Shown here: positions 1 through 5,083 of the stretch, piece after piece
How the letters are laid out: the number at the start of each line of letters is the position of its first letter
Position numbering within the stretch: position 1 is the stretch's first letter
Origin: Candidatus Acidiferrales bacterium
GTDB taxonomy: Bacteria > Acidobacteriota > Terriglobia > Acidiferrales > UBA7541
DNA length: 5,083 nt
Direction of reading: 5' to 3'
Assembly: GCA_955651735.1 (NCBI GenBank)
Contig: CATPAM010000458.1
Location: 1 to 5,083, forward strand
Notes under the pieces: model-generated
Seen by the model: the letters and a program-made list of their open reading frames with translations, nothing else
What the model was told of the DNA's origin: nothing
Databases searched by the model: none
Program-made: the position numbers and the translations under genes

Positions 1-446
1 CCGCTGCGAATCATCTCGGCGGCAGCGAGGCGCGTGCCCCAGCGTACAAAGTCTTCGGTGACGTTTTTGGCTTCGGCGGGGAAAATGTAGTTCTTCAGCC
101 AAACGTCTAGGGTGACGTCGTCCTTGAGGCCACGCAGAAGAGTCATGGGAGCGTGGGTGTGGCCATTGATGAAGCCCGGCAGAACCAGATGGCCCGTTGC
201 ATCGATGTGCGTGGCCGTGGCGTATTTGGCCTCGATTTGAGCGCGCGTGCCGACGTCCAGGATTGCGCCGCCTTTGATGGCCACCGCAGCGTCTTCCAGG
301 ATGCGACGCTCCGGATCCATGGTGACCACCGTGCCTCCGGCAATTACCAAGTCGGCCCGCTCCTTTTTCTCCTGCGCAACAGCCGAGCTGGCGAACAGAG
401 TGGCGCTGGCCACGAGAACGTAGGGATACCAAATTTGCCTTTTCAT
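1..446 (-). CDS. Exported amidohydrolase, TrzA/AtzA/MtaD-like (N-terminal 148 aa, runs off left edge)
   Basis: I translated this partial gene by hand from the ATG at 446. Residues 1-24 form a signal peptide: basic start MKRQ, a hydrophobic stretch, then AVA before Gln25, so the enzyme is probably exported to the periplasm. Residues 31-93 look like the N-terminal beta-sandwich of composite-domain amidohydrolases (ADLVIAGGTVVTMDP, then LVLPGFING). The metal-binding HxH motif follows at H96/H98 (NGHTHAPMTLLRG), and then WLKNYIFPAEAKN and AAAEMIRS, both typical of the MtaD/TrzA branch (5'-methylthioadenosine/S-adenosylhomocysteine deaminases and chlorohydrolases). The later metal and catalytic residues lie outside the window. 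A GGAG ribosome binding site (458-455) sits 8 nt before the ATG. The start is 35 nt after the cdd stop with no terminator, so it is probably the last visible gene of the nucleoside operon. The family is fairly sure; the substrate is not determined, with an adenosine-type nucleoside suggested only by context. Confidence 0.85.
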   Translation of the reverse strand, partial: MKRQIWYPYVLVASATLFASSAVAQEKKERADLVIAGGTVVTMDPERRILEDAAVAIKGGAILDVGTRAQIEAKYATATHIDATGHLVLPGFINGHTHAPMTLLRGLKDDVTLDVWLKNYIFPAEAKNVTEDFVRWGTRLAAAEMIRS

Positions 447-459
447 CGAAATCGCTCCG

Positions 460-476
460 TCACTATGCCTCTGAAA
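460..476 (-). repeat. Copy A of a short repeat at the cdd/amidohydrolase junction
   Basis: On the minus strand this reads TTTCAGAGGCATAGTGA. It matches the translation start region of cdd (871-890) at all 17 bases if three single or double base insertions are allowed in the cdd copy. It overlaps the 3' arm of the hairpin at 467-489. With only two copies, chance similarity of purine-rich Shine-Dalgarno-like sequence cannot be excluded. Confidence 0.3.
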
Positions 477-489
477 GAATATCAGAGGC
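467..489 (-). other. Intercistronic hairpin enclosing the cdd stop codon
   Basis: A perfect 8-bp inverted repeat: GCCTCTGA at 467-474 and TCAGAGGC at 482-489, with a 7-nt loop (475-481). In the minus-strand mRNA the cdd UGA stop (484-482) closes the 5' arm. No U-tract follows, so it is not a standard intrinsic terminator. It ends 8 nt before the GGAG site of the amidohydrolase gene. It could stabilise or process the mRNA, cause partial termination, or tune amidohydrolase translation. The inverted repeat is seen directly; the function is inference. Confidence 0.55.
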
Positions 490-874
490 TGGAAGCATCG
501 AAAGGCTTGGGAAAAAGATTGCGCATTTGCAGGACTTCTACTTGGCCTTTGAGGTTGGAGAGGATGACGGGGACGTCGCCGCAAAATTCCCAGATGAGCT
601 GGCGGCAGGCGCCGCAAGGTGCAGTGAGGGCGTCCGTATCCGTTAGGACTGCGATGGCGTCGAAGCCGCGCTCGCCTTCGCTGACGGCTTTGAAGATGGC
701 GACACGTTCGGCGCATAGGGTGAGGCCGTATGTGGCGTTTTCGACGTTGCAGCCGCCAAAGATTCTGCCGGAAGTCGCGCGCAGAGCGGCGCCAACGCGA
801 AAATTGGAATATGGGGCATGGGCATTCTCACGCGCTTGCTTGGCAGCAAAGATCAGGTGATCGTACTCACTCAC
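482..874 (-). CDS. cdd: Cytidine deaminase, homotetrameric three-cysteine zinc type
   Basis: Predicted to hydrolyse cytidine and deoxycytidine to uridine and deoxyuridine plus ammonia in the cytoplasm. The 130-residue length is normal for the small tetrameric class. Visible motifs: substrate-side APYSNFRVGAAL (20-31), GCNVENATYG (41-50, with N43 and E45 expected to hold the ribose), the catalytic CAER motif (zinc Cys54, general acid/base Glu56, charge-balancing Arg57), and PCGACRQ (zinc Cys87 and Cys90). The C-terminal LFPKPF resembles the conserved tail of the family. The start is GTG at 874, which forms a GTGA overlap with the punA stop, and AGAGG (886-882) lies 7 nt upstream, so translational coupling to punA is likely. 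The uridine it makes could be used by a pyrimidine phosphorylase or kinase; the deoxyuridine suits the neighbouring deoA. The family assignment is very secure. Confidence 0.97.
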   Translation of the reverse strand: MSEYDHLIFAAKQARENAHAPYSNFRVGAALRATSGRIFGGCNVENATYGLTLCAERVAIFKAVSEGERGFDAIAVLTDTDALTAPCGACRQLIWEFCGDVPVILSNLKGQVEVLQMRNLFPKPFDASSL

Positions 875-890
875 GCTATGGCCTCTGAAA
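871..890 (-). repeat. Copy B of the short repeat: cdd translation initiation region
   Basis: On the minus strand TTTCAGAGGCCATAGCGTGA. It contains the AGAGG ribosome binding site and the GTGA start/stop overlap of punA and cdd. Copy A at 460-476 is the same sequence lacking three bases. The TCAGAGGC core (888-881) is also fully complementary to the GCCTCTGA arm at the end of cdd (489-482 on the minus strand). Confidence 0.3.
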
Positions 891-1752
891 TTCTTGGGAT
901 TACTCCGCGCAGAAGCGCGATGAACTGCGTTTTGATACGCGCGGCGGTCTCCAGGACTTCTTCCTGGTTCAACGGGGCGTCGGTGGTGCCGGCGGCCATA
1001 TTGGTTACGCAGGAGATTCCGAGAACGCGGATTCCGCTGTGGCGCGCGGCGATGACCTCTGGAACCGTGGACATGCCGACCAGATCCGCGCCGATTGCGC
1101 GAAACGAATAGATCTCCGCAGGGGTCTCGTAGCTCGGACCTTGCACAGCGAGATAGACGCCATTGTGGATGTTCAAGGCCAGGTTCTTGCCTTCCTCGGT
1201 TACGAAGCGCTGGAACTCGCGATCGTAGGCTTGGGTCATATCCGGAAAACGCAGGCCGAAGCGCTCGTCATTCGGGCCGGTGAGGGGGTTGACGCCTTGC
1301 AGGTTGACGTGGTCGCGAATAACGACTAGGCAGCCCTGCGAATAGTTGCGATTGATGCCGCCGGCGGCGTTGGTGACTATCATCGCCTTGATTCCCATAC
1401 GGGCGAAGACACGAATGGGAAAGGCGACTTCCCTCGCGGAATAGCCTTCGTATATATGGACGCGGCCTTGCATGCCGGCCACCGGGATATCGCCGACATT
1501 GCCGATGACGAGACGTCCGGCATGGCCAATGGCCGTCGATTGCGGGAAATTTGGGATCTTCGCGTAGGGGATTTTTGTTGCATTGGTGAAATCATCCGCG
1601 AAATCGCCGAGGCCGGAGCCCAGAACCAAGGCGATGCGCGGGCGCAACTTGGTTTTGCCCAAGATGAACTTAGCCGCGCGTTCGGCGCGGAAGAACTCGA
1701 CGCTTGGCTTCGATTTTGTTTGCGCTGCTTTCATGTTTTTCTTTGCGCTCAT
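871..1752 (-). CDS. punA: Purine nucleoside phosphorylase, class I trimeric type (inosine/guanosine)
   Basis: Catalyses phosphorolysis of purine (deoxy)nucleosides to free base and (deoxy)ribose-1-phosphate in the cytoplasm. From the ATG at 1752 the protein has 293 residues. Visible motifs: LGSGLG (44-49; Ser46 for phosphate), GHAGR (76-80; His77), GRVHIYEGY (96-104; Arg97, His99), VTNAAGGIN (126-134), GPSYETPAE (205-213; Glu209), GMSTVPEV (226-233; Ser228) and CVTNMAAG (248-255). Asn251 matches the Asn of bovine PNP that selects 6-oxopurines, so inosine and guanosine are preferred over adenosine. The chosen ATG gives an ATGA overlap with the nupC stop, with a weak GGAA-type site upstream. 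A second ATG at 1734 would remove six residues. The first ~20 residues are Lys/Ala-rich and lie before the conserved fold, so either start is plausible. The frame stays open to 1911, but that extension lies inside nupC and has no family character. Confidence 0.95.
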   Translation of the reverse strand: MSAKKNMKAAQTKSKPSVEFFRAERAAKFILGKTKLRPRIALVLGSGLGDFADDFTNATKIPYAKIPNFPQSTAIGHAGRLVIGNVGDIPVAGMQGRVHIYEGYSAREVAFPIRVFARMGIKAMIVTNAAGGINRNYSQGCLVVIRDHVNLQGVNPLTGPNDERFGLRFPDMTQAYDREFQRFVTEEGKNLALNIHNGVYLAVQGPSYETPAEIYSFRAIGADLVGMSTVPEVIAARHSGIRVLGISCVTNMAAGTTDAPLNQEEVLETAARIKTQFIALLRGVIPRISEAIA

Positions 1753-2969
1753 GAAAAAATTCCGACGATCGAAGCGGACATGAGATTGGCCATAGTGCCG
1801 GCCAACATGGCGCGGATGCCGAACTTGGCGAGCTGGCTGCGCTGCTCGGGTGCAAGTGCGCCGATGCCGCCAATCTGAATGCCGATGGAACTGAAATTCG
1901 CGAAGCCGCACAAGGCGAAGGTGGCGATGGTGAAAGACCGGGGATCGAGGGCGTCTTTAAGAGTGCCGAGCTGTGCGAAGGCCACGAATTCGTTGAGTAC
2001 CATGCGCGTGCCCAACAAATTGCCGATGGTGGGAGCATCGTGCCAGGGAATTCCGATGAGCCAAGCCACGGGAGCAAACACCCAGCCAAACACTTGCTGC
2101 AAACTGTAGGGAAACCAGCCGATGTGCAGGTGTGTCCATCCCATGATGGCGTTGACGAGGGCAAGCAGGGCTAGAAATGTAATGAGCATGGCGGCGACGT
2201 TCAGCGCTAAGTGCAGACCGTCGACTGTGCCGCGGGCGATGGCGCCGAGGACGTTCGACTCCTTTTCCATGGGCGGCATTTCGACGCGGCCCGCGGTGAG
2301 AGGCTGCTCGGTTTCAGGGACCAGCATTTTGGCCATCAGCAAGGTGCCGGGAGCGGTCATGATAACCGCAGTCAGCAGGTGTTTGGCGTCCGCGCCGCCG
2401 ACGCGCATGTAGGCGGCCATCATTCCTCCGGAGATGTGCGCCATGCCGCTGGTCATCACGGTCATCAATTCTGATTTGGTGAGCTTGGGAAGAAAGGGCC
2501 GAATGGTCAGCGGCGCTTCGGTCTGACCCATAAATATACTGGCGGCAACGTTTAGAGACTCAGCGCCGCTCGCGCCCATGATAATCGTCATCAACCAGGC
2601 TGCGCCGCGAATGATGATTTGCATCACGCCCAAGTGGTAGAGCACCGCAAAAAATGCGGCGATGAAGATGATGGTCGGCAGCACCTGAAAAGCGAAAATC
2701 AAGCCCAAGGAGGAATGGTTCGTGCCCAAGTCGCCGAACACAAACGAAGAGCCCACATAGGAGAAGTCGAGGAGCTTCTTCGCTCCGTTGCCCAGTTTTT
2801 GAAATAGCCACTCGCCCGACTTGACGCGCAAAACGAACAGTCCGAGTGCCAACTGGAGGCCTAGCCCCCAGGCAACAGTCTTCAGGCGAATTGATCTGCG
2901 ACTCGTGGAAAAAAGGTAGGCGAGTCCCAGGATGGTGAGAATGCCGAGCACTCCTGTGAATCGTCCCAT
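1749..2969 (-). CDS. nupC: Concentrative nucleoside transporter (CNT family)
   Basis: An inner-membrane cation-coupled nucleoside importer of 406 residues, the usual bacterial CNT size. In order: an N-terminal domain with hydrophobic segments at about 5-20 and 33-48, a gate region (about 90-190) and the C-terminal transport domain. Core motifs are present: ESLN...GQTEAPL (137-154; Gln149, Thr150, Glu151), SELMTVMTSGMAHISGGMMAAY (167-188 region), LNEFVAF (325-331; Glu327) and CGFANFSSIGIQIGG (354-368; Asn358, Ser361). These match the nucleoside-binding residues known from Vibrio cholerae CNT. The family signature (G/A)xKx3NEFVA has Arg322 in place of Lys. The start at 2969 is chosen for its AGGAG site 6 nt upstream and a typical hydrophobic N-terminus; an upstream in-frame start at 3002 has no family support. 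It lies 66 nt after deoA and overlaps punA by 4 nt. The coupling ion cannot be decided. Confidence 0.96.
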   Translation of the reverse strand: MGRFTGVLGILTILGLAYLFSTSRRSIRLKTVAWGLGLQLALGLFVLRVKSGEWLFQKLGNGAKKLLDFSYVGSSFVFGDLGTNHSSLGLIFAFQVLPTIIFIAAFFAVLYHLGVMQIIIRGAAWLMTIIMGASGAESLNVAASIFMGQTEAPLTIRPFLPKLTKSELMTVMTSGMAHISGGMMAAYMRVGGADAKHLLTAVIMTAPGTLLMAKMLVPETEQPLTAGRVEMPPMEKESNVLGAIARGTVDGLHLALNVAAMLITFLALLALVNAIMGWTHLHIGWFPYSLQQVFGWVFAPVAWLIGIPWHDAPTIGNLLGTRMVLNEFVAFAQLGTLKDALDPRSFTIATFALCGFANFSSIGIQIGGIGALAPEQRSQLAKFGIRAMLAGTMANLMSASIVGIFS

Positions 2970-2975
2970 GAGTTT

Positions 2976-2980
2976 CTCCT
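2976..2980 (-). promoter_or_regulatory. Ribosome binding site of nupC (decides the start)
   Basis: AGGAG on the minus strand, 6 nt before the ATG at 2969. This supports the 406-aa product over the longer frame from 3002. A small inverted repeat TGCGC/GCGCA (2982-2993) lies just upstream of it in the deoA-nupC gap; it has no U-tract. Confidence 0.8.
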
Positions 2981-3035
2981 CTGCGCTTGCGCACTGCACC
3001 AACGAAATTTATGGCCGCACGTGGCTACTCGCGCC

Positions 3036-4346
3036 TCAGGCTCCTAGGATGCGCCGAATAAGGGGGCGCTTTTCCTTAGGAGGCTCCTGGGCGACGAAAT
3101 AGTTCTCAGCGATCAACGCTTTCGCTTCGGCGAGCCGCGTATCGGCATTGTAGCGGATGGTGGCAAGCGGCTCGCCTTTCTCGACGCGATCGCCGATGCG
3201 CTTGTGAAATTGAAGACCGACAGCGTGATCGATGGCGTCTTCCTTCTTCTCGCGACCGCCGCCGAGTATGGCGAGCGCTACGCCGAATCGCTCGCAGTTG
3301 GTACCGGAGACGTAGCCGCAGACAGGGCTGGTAACATCCAGATGAAAGCGGGACTTGGGCAAGCGATGCGGTTCGTCGACAACGCGGTCGTCCCCGCCTT
3401 GCAGACGAATGCCCTGCTTGAATTTTTGCTTGGCCTGCCCGCTCGCGATCATCGTCTCAGCCAAGGTGCGCCCCTCTTCGACGCTTTTGGTGCGTTCGCC
3501 GAGGTAGAGCATCCAGGCGGAGAGCTGCAAACTTAATTCGCGAAGATCAGCAGGGCCGCCGCCGCTCAGGACCTCGATACACTCGGCGACTTCGTTGGCG
3601 TGACCGGCGGCACGGCCGAGCGGCTGGTCCATATCGGTGATTAGGGCAACCACGTGTTTGCCCATGCGCTTGCCGGTTTCGATCATTACCTCGGCGAGAT
3701 TGGCGGCTTCTTCCTCGCGTTTCATAAAGGCACCAGAGCCCACCTTGACGTCGAGAACGAGAGCATCGATGCCTTCGGCGAGTTTCTTGCTCATGATGGA
3801 AGCGCAGATCAACCCGATGTTCTCGACGGTGCTGGTGGCATCGCGCAGCGCGTAGATTTTCTTGTCCGCAGGGGCGATTTCCTTGGTCTGGCCGATGAGA
3901 CCCATGCCGCATTCGTGCAGCACGTGACGGAATTGATCAAGCGAGAGATTCACGTTGAAGCCCGGAATGGCTTCGAGCTTATCGAGCGTGCCCCCGGTGT
4001 GACCCAGACCGCGGCCGCTGATCATGGGAACGGTGAGACCGGCGGCAGCGACGATGGGAGCGAGGATGAGAGAAGTCTTATCGCCGATGCCCCCCGTGGA
4101 GTGTTTGTCGACCTTTTTCCCAGGAAGCTCGGAGAGATTGAGCACCTCGCCGGAGTACAGCATGGTTTCGGTGAGAGCGGCGAGCTCCGAGCGCGACATG
4201 CCGCGCAACCACACAGCCATGAGCCAAGCGGCCACCTGATAATCGGGAATGTCACCCCGCGTGTAGCCGGAAACCAAAAAATCGATTTCTTCGCGGGAAT
4301 GTTCCCCGGAGTCGCGTTTTTTTCGGATCAAATCGACAGCGCGCAT
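3036..4346 (-). CDS. deoA: Thymidine phosphorylase (pyrimidine nucleoside phosphorylase family)
   Basis: Cleaves thymidine or deoxyuridine with phosphate to base and 2-deoxyribose-1-phosphate. The 436 residues equal the family length (433-440). Visible: N-terminal helical domain starting MRAVDLIRKKRD, phosphate loop KHSTGGIGD (81-89), the family signature at 110-125 (SGRGLGHTGGTLDKLE), YALRD (166-170; Arg168) and SIMSKK (183-188; Ser183, Lys187) for the base, and a C-terminal biotinyl-like domain with GGGREKKEDAIDHAVG (362-377). Overall it resembles the Firmicutes Pdp enzymes, but residue 108 is Met, as in E. coli DeoA, where Pdp has Lys; this favours a deoxynucleoside preference. The start at 4346 is chosen because the family begins exactly here; a GTG at 4376 would add ten residues unlike the family. 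Neither start has a clear Shine-Dalgarno. It is the first gene of the operon. Confidence 0.96.
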   Translation of the reverse strand: MRAVDLIRKKRDSGEHSREEIDFLVSGYTRGDIPDYQVAAWLMAVWLRGMSRSELAALTETMLYSGEVLNLSELPGKKVDKHSTGGIGDKTSLILAPIVAAAGLTVPMISGRGLGHTGGTLDKLEAIPGFNVNLSLDQFRHVLHECGMGLIGQTKEIAPADKKIYALRDATSTVENIGLICASIMSKKLAEGIDALVLDVKVGSGAFMKREEEAANLAEVMIETGKRMGKHVVALITDMDQPLGRAAGHANEVAECIEVLSGGGPADLRELSLQLSAWMLYLGERTKSVEEGRTLAETMIASGQAKQKFKQGIRLQGGDDRVVDEPHRLPKSRFHLDVTSPVCGYVSGTNCERFGVALAILGGGREKKEDAIDHAVGLQFHKRIGDRVEKGEPLATIRYNADTRLAEAKALIAENYFVAQEPPKEKRPLIRRILGA

Positions 4347-4354
4347 GCGTGTGT

Positions 4355-4380
4355 GAACGTCGCGGGAGCGTAACACGTTC
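4355..4380. promoter_or_regulatory. Possible operator: inverted repeat GAACGT-N14-ACGTTC
   Basis: Two 6-bp arms, GAACGT at 4355-4360 and ACGTTC at 4375-4380, flank a 14-nt spacer just upstream of the chosen deoA start. The position suits a repressor site controlling the nucleoside operon. The arms are short and the dyad may be chance; no known operator was recognised. Confidence 0.25.
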
Positions 4381-4451
4381 TGGAAGGCGGAGGCTAGGGG
4401 CGCGAGATGGGATATTTCTCATACATTGCGTCTTCTAAGGCGGCGTGGGCG

Positions 4452-4457
4452 TATATT
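4452..4457 (+). promoter_or_regulatory. Candidate -10 element for the M48 gene
   Basis: TATATT lies 36 nt before the ATG at 4494, a sensible distance. The best -35-like hexamer, TTGCGT at 4426-4431, is 20 nt away, which is longer than the normal 16-18 nt. The same stretch reads AATATA on the other strand, so it could also serve the deoA side. Confidence 0.25.
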
Positions 4458-4481
4458 GTCGGGAAAACGATTCTTCCCTCG

Positions 4482-4487
4482 AAAGGA
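4482..4487 (+). promoter_or_regulatory. Ribosome binding site of the M48 gene (decides the start)
   Basis: AAAGGA ends 6 nt before the ATG at 4494. With the signal peptide that begins directly at this Met, it rejects the in-frame ATG at 4407. Confidence 0.75.
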
Positions 4488-4493
4488 CAAACC

Positions 4494-4949
4494 ATGATTT
4501 TTCGCGATTGGCGCCTCTGCGGCGGAGCGGTCCTGCTTCTGTTGCTCCTTGCGGGTGCCGCGACGGCTCAAACCGTTCCGCCCAGGGATGCCCCAGCGTC
4601 AACCGCAACTCCGAACGTCATCCCCATACCGACGGAGGCACAGGCTTCATCGCATTTTAATGCGGAGGCGGCGACCAACGCGTACTTCGCGGAGATGCCT
4701 GGGGAGGCCAGAGCGCGCTCCGACGCCTACTTTGAAGGCGGCTATTGGTTGATCTTGTGGGATTTTCTGGCCGGCGTCGTGGTCTCCATCCTGCTGCTGA
4801 ACCTTCGATGGTCGGCACGCATGCGCGATTGGGCAGAACGCGTCACGCGATTCAAACGCGTGCACACCTTCGTATACTGGTGCCAATATCTGCTGCTTAC
4901 CTCGATCCTGACGTTCCCGCTGGCCGTCTATGAGGGCTACACCACGTGA
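4494..4949 (+). CDS. Ste24/CAAX-type M48 peptidase, N-terminal part, frame ends at a probable frameshift
   Basis: The 151-codon frame starts with a signal peptide (MIFRDWR, a Leu-rich core, ATA before Gln26), followed by a Pro/Ala/Thr-rich linker to about residue 55. From FNAEAATNAYF onward it resembles the N-terminal domain of M48 peptidases of the Ste24 type (Pfam Peptidase_M48_N): a soluble helix with EARARSDAYFEGGYW, a membrane segment at about 85-104, a basic connector (RWSARMRDWAERVTRFKRV), a second membrane segment at about 125-145, and AVYEGY. The family continues with xREHxYGL, but here the frame stops at 4947-4949 after YEGYTT. The missing REHKYGL is present in the +1 frame from 4945, so the gene is broken, or the assembly has an extra base. 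The HEXXH protease centre would lie beyond the window. Divergent from deoA; no functional link seen. Confidence 0.75.
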   Translation: MIFRDWRLCGGAVLLLLLLAGAATAQTVPPRDAPASTATPNVIPIPTEAQASSHFNAEAATNAYFAEMPGEARARSDAYFEGGYWLILWDFLAGVVVSILLLNLRWSARMRDWAERVTRFKRVHTFVYWCQYLLLTSILTFPLAVYEGYTT

Positions 4950-5083
4950 ACACAAATACGGCTTGGCGACCCAAACGTTTGGCCCGTGGATGATGGACCA
5001 ACTGAAATTTCTTCTCGTCAATGCAGCTCTCGGCGGCATCATTTCGATAATACTGTTCGGCATTGTACGGCGGCTGCCGCGCA
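4945..5083 (+). pseudogene. Continuation of the M48 peptidase in the +1 frame (runs off right edge)
   Basis: Reading from 4945 gives 46 codons without a stop: REHKYGLATQTFGPWMMDQ, then a hydrophobic membrane segment (LKFLLVNAALGGIISIILFG), then IVRRLPR. This is what Ste24-type M48 proteins carry directly after YEGYx. It has no start codon or ribosome binding site of its own at a sensible place; an internal ATG at 4990 falls within the conserved segment. It is therefore the rest of the gene that starts at 4494, displaced by one base. Whether it is a true pseudogene, a sequencing error or a recoded gene cannot be told from the window. Confidence 0.7.

Larger units (their letters stand above)
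4347..4493. promoter_or_regulatory. Divergent intergenic region between the deoA operon and the M48 gene
   Basis: The two transcription units start at 4346 (minus) and 4494 (plus), so both promoters should lie in these 147 bases. AT-rich islands occur at about 4411-4427 and 4452-4457. I could not find a convincing -35/-10 pair with normal spacing on either strand. No ribosome binding site is visible for deoA. Confidence 0.5.

Noticed and set aside
153..860. 235-codon plus-strand open frame opposite cdd and the amidohydrolase gene
   Set aside because: It crosses two confident minus-strand genes and their junction, and shows no family motifs.
1456..1878. 140-codon plus-strand open frame opposite punA and the nupC end
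   Set aside because: Antisense shadow of two well-supported genes.
1753..1911. 53-residue N-terminal extension of punA
   Set aside because: It lies inside the nupC coding sequence, is Arg/His-rich in a way typical of an off-frame reading, and is far longer than family N-termini.
2970..3035. Possible terminator between deoA and nupC
   Set aside because: The only inverted repeat (2982-2993) is short and lacks a U-tract, and it sits directly upstream of the nupC ribosome binding site. The genes look co-transcribed.
3654..4373. 239-codon plus-strand open frame opposite deoA
   Set aside because: Fully antisense to a strongly conserved gene. The translation has no recognisable fold, and such frames are common opposite GC-rich codons.
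4461..4478. GGGAA/TTCCC inverted repeat in the M48 leader
   Set aside because: Only 5 bp with an 8-nt loop, so too weak to claim as a regulatory structure.
4407..4493. Upstream ATG start for the M48 gene
   Set aside because: It would bury the signal peptide behind 29 unrelated residues and has no ribosome binding site. The ATG at 4494 has both signals.
4647..5063. 138-codon minus-strand open frame opposite the M48 gene
   Set aside because: The plus strand carries clear M48 N-terminal motifs, a ribosome binding site and a signal peptide. The reverse frame has none of these.
1..5083. tRNA or rRNA genes, CRISPR array, insertion sequence, phage or toxin-antitoxin signs
   Set aside because: None seen. 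The window is almost completely filled by metabolic genes, without direct repeat arrays, transposase motifs or abrupt composition change.

Overview
The window most likely comes from a moderately GC-rich Gram-negative soil-type bacterium, probably Acidobacteriota. This is inferred from the style of the proteins: an exported TrzA/MtaD-like amidohydrolase, a signal-peptide-bearing Ste24-type M48 protease, and their particular sequence flavour. There is no rRNA or other phylogenetic marker to settle it.

About 85% of the window is one minus-strand gene cluster for nucleoside uptake and breakdown. In transcription order (right to left) it holds thymidine phosphorylase (deoA, 4346-3036), a concentrative nucleoside transporter (nupC, 2969-1749), a class I trimeric-type purine nucleoside phosphorylase (punA, 1752-871), cytidine deaminase (cdd, 874-482) and the first 148 codons of a secreted metal-dependent amidohydrolase (446 to beyond the left edge). 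nupC/punA and punA/cdd overlap by 4 nt (ATGA and GTGA). The other two gaps are 66 and 35 nt with no convincing terminator, so the five genes look like one operon. The working model is that NupC brings in nucleosides, Cdd converts (deoxy)cytidine to (deoxy)uridine, DeoA and PunA release bases and (deoxy)ribose-1-phosphate, and the exported amidohydrolase may deaminate purine nucleosides outside the cytoplasm.

A roughly 150-bp divergent intergenic region (4347-4493) separates the operon from a plus-strand gene (from 4494). That gene encodes the N-terminal membrane part of a Ste24/CAAX-type M48 peptidase with a signal peptide. Its reading frame is broken near 4941-4946 by what looks like one extra base: the family-typical sequence continues in the +1 frame to the right edge.

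No mobile element, CRISPR, tRNA or rRNA is visible, and no clearly new system. The most unusual signals are the M48 frameshift, a perfect 8-bp hairpin built around the cdd stop codon whose 5' arm is also complementary to cdd's own ribosome binding site, and the pairing of a secreted deaminase-like enzyme with a PNP predicted to reject adenosine.
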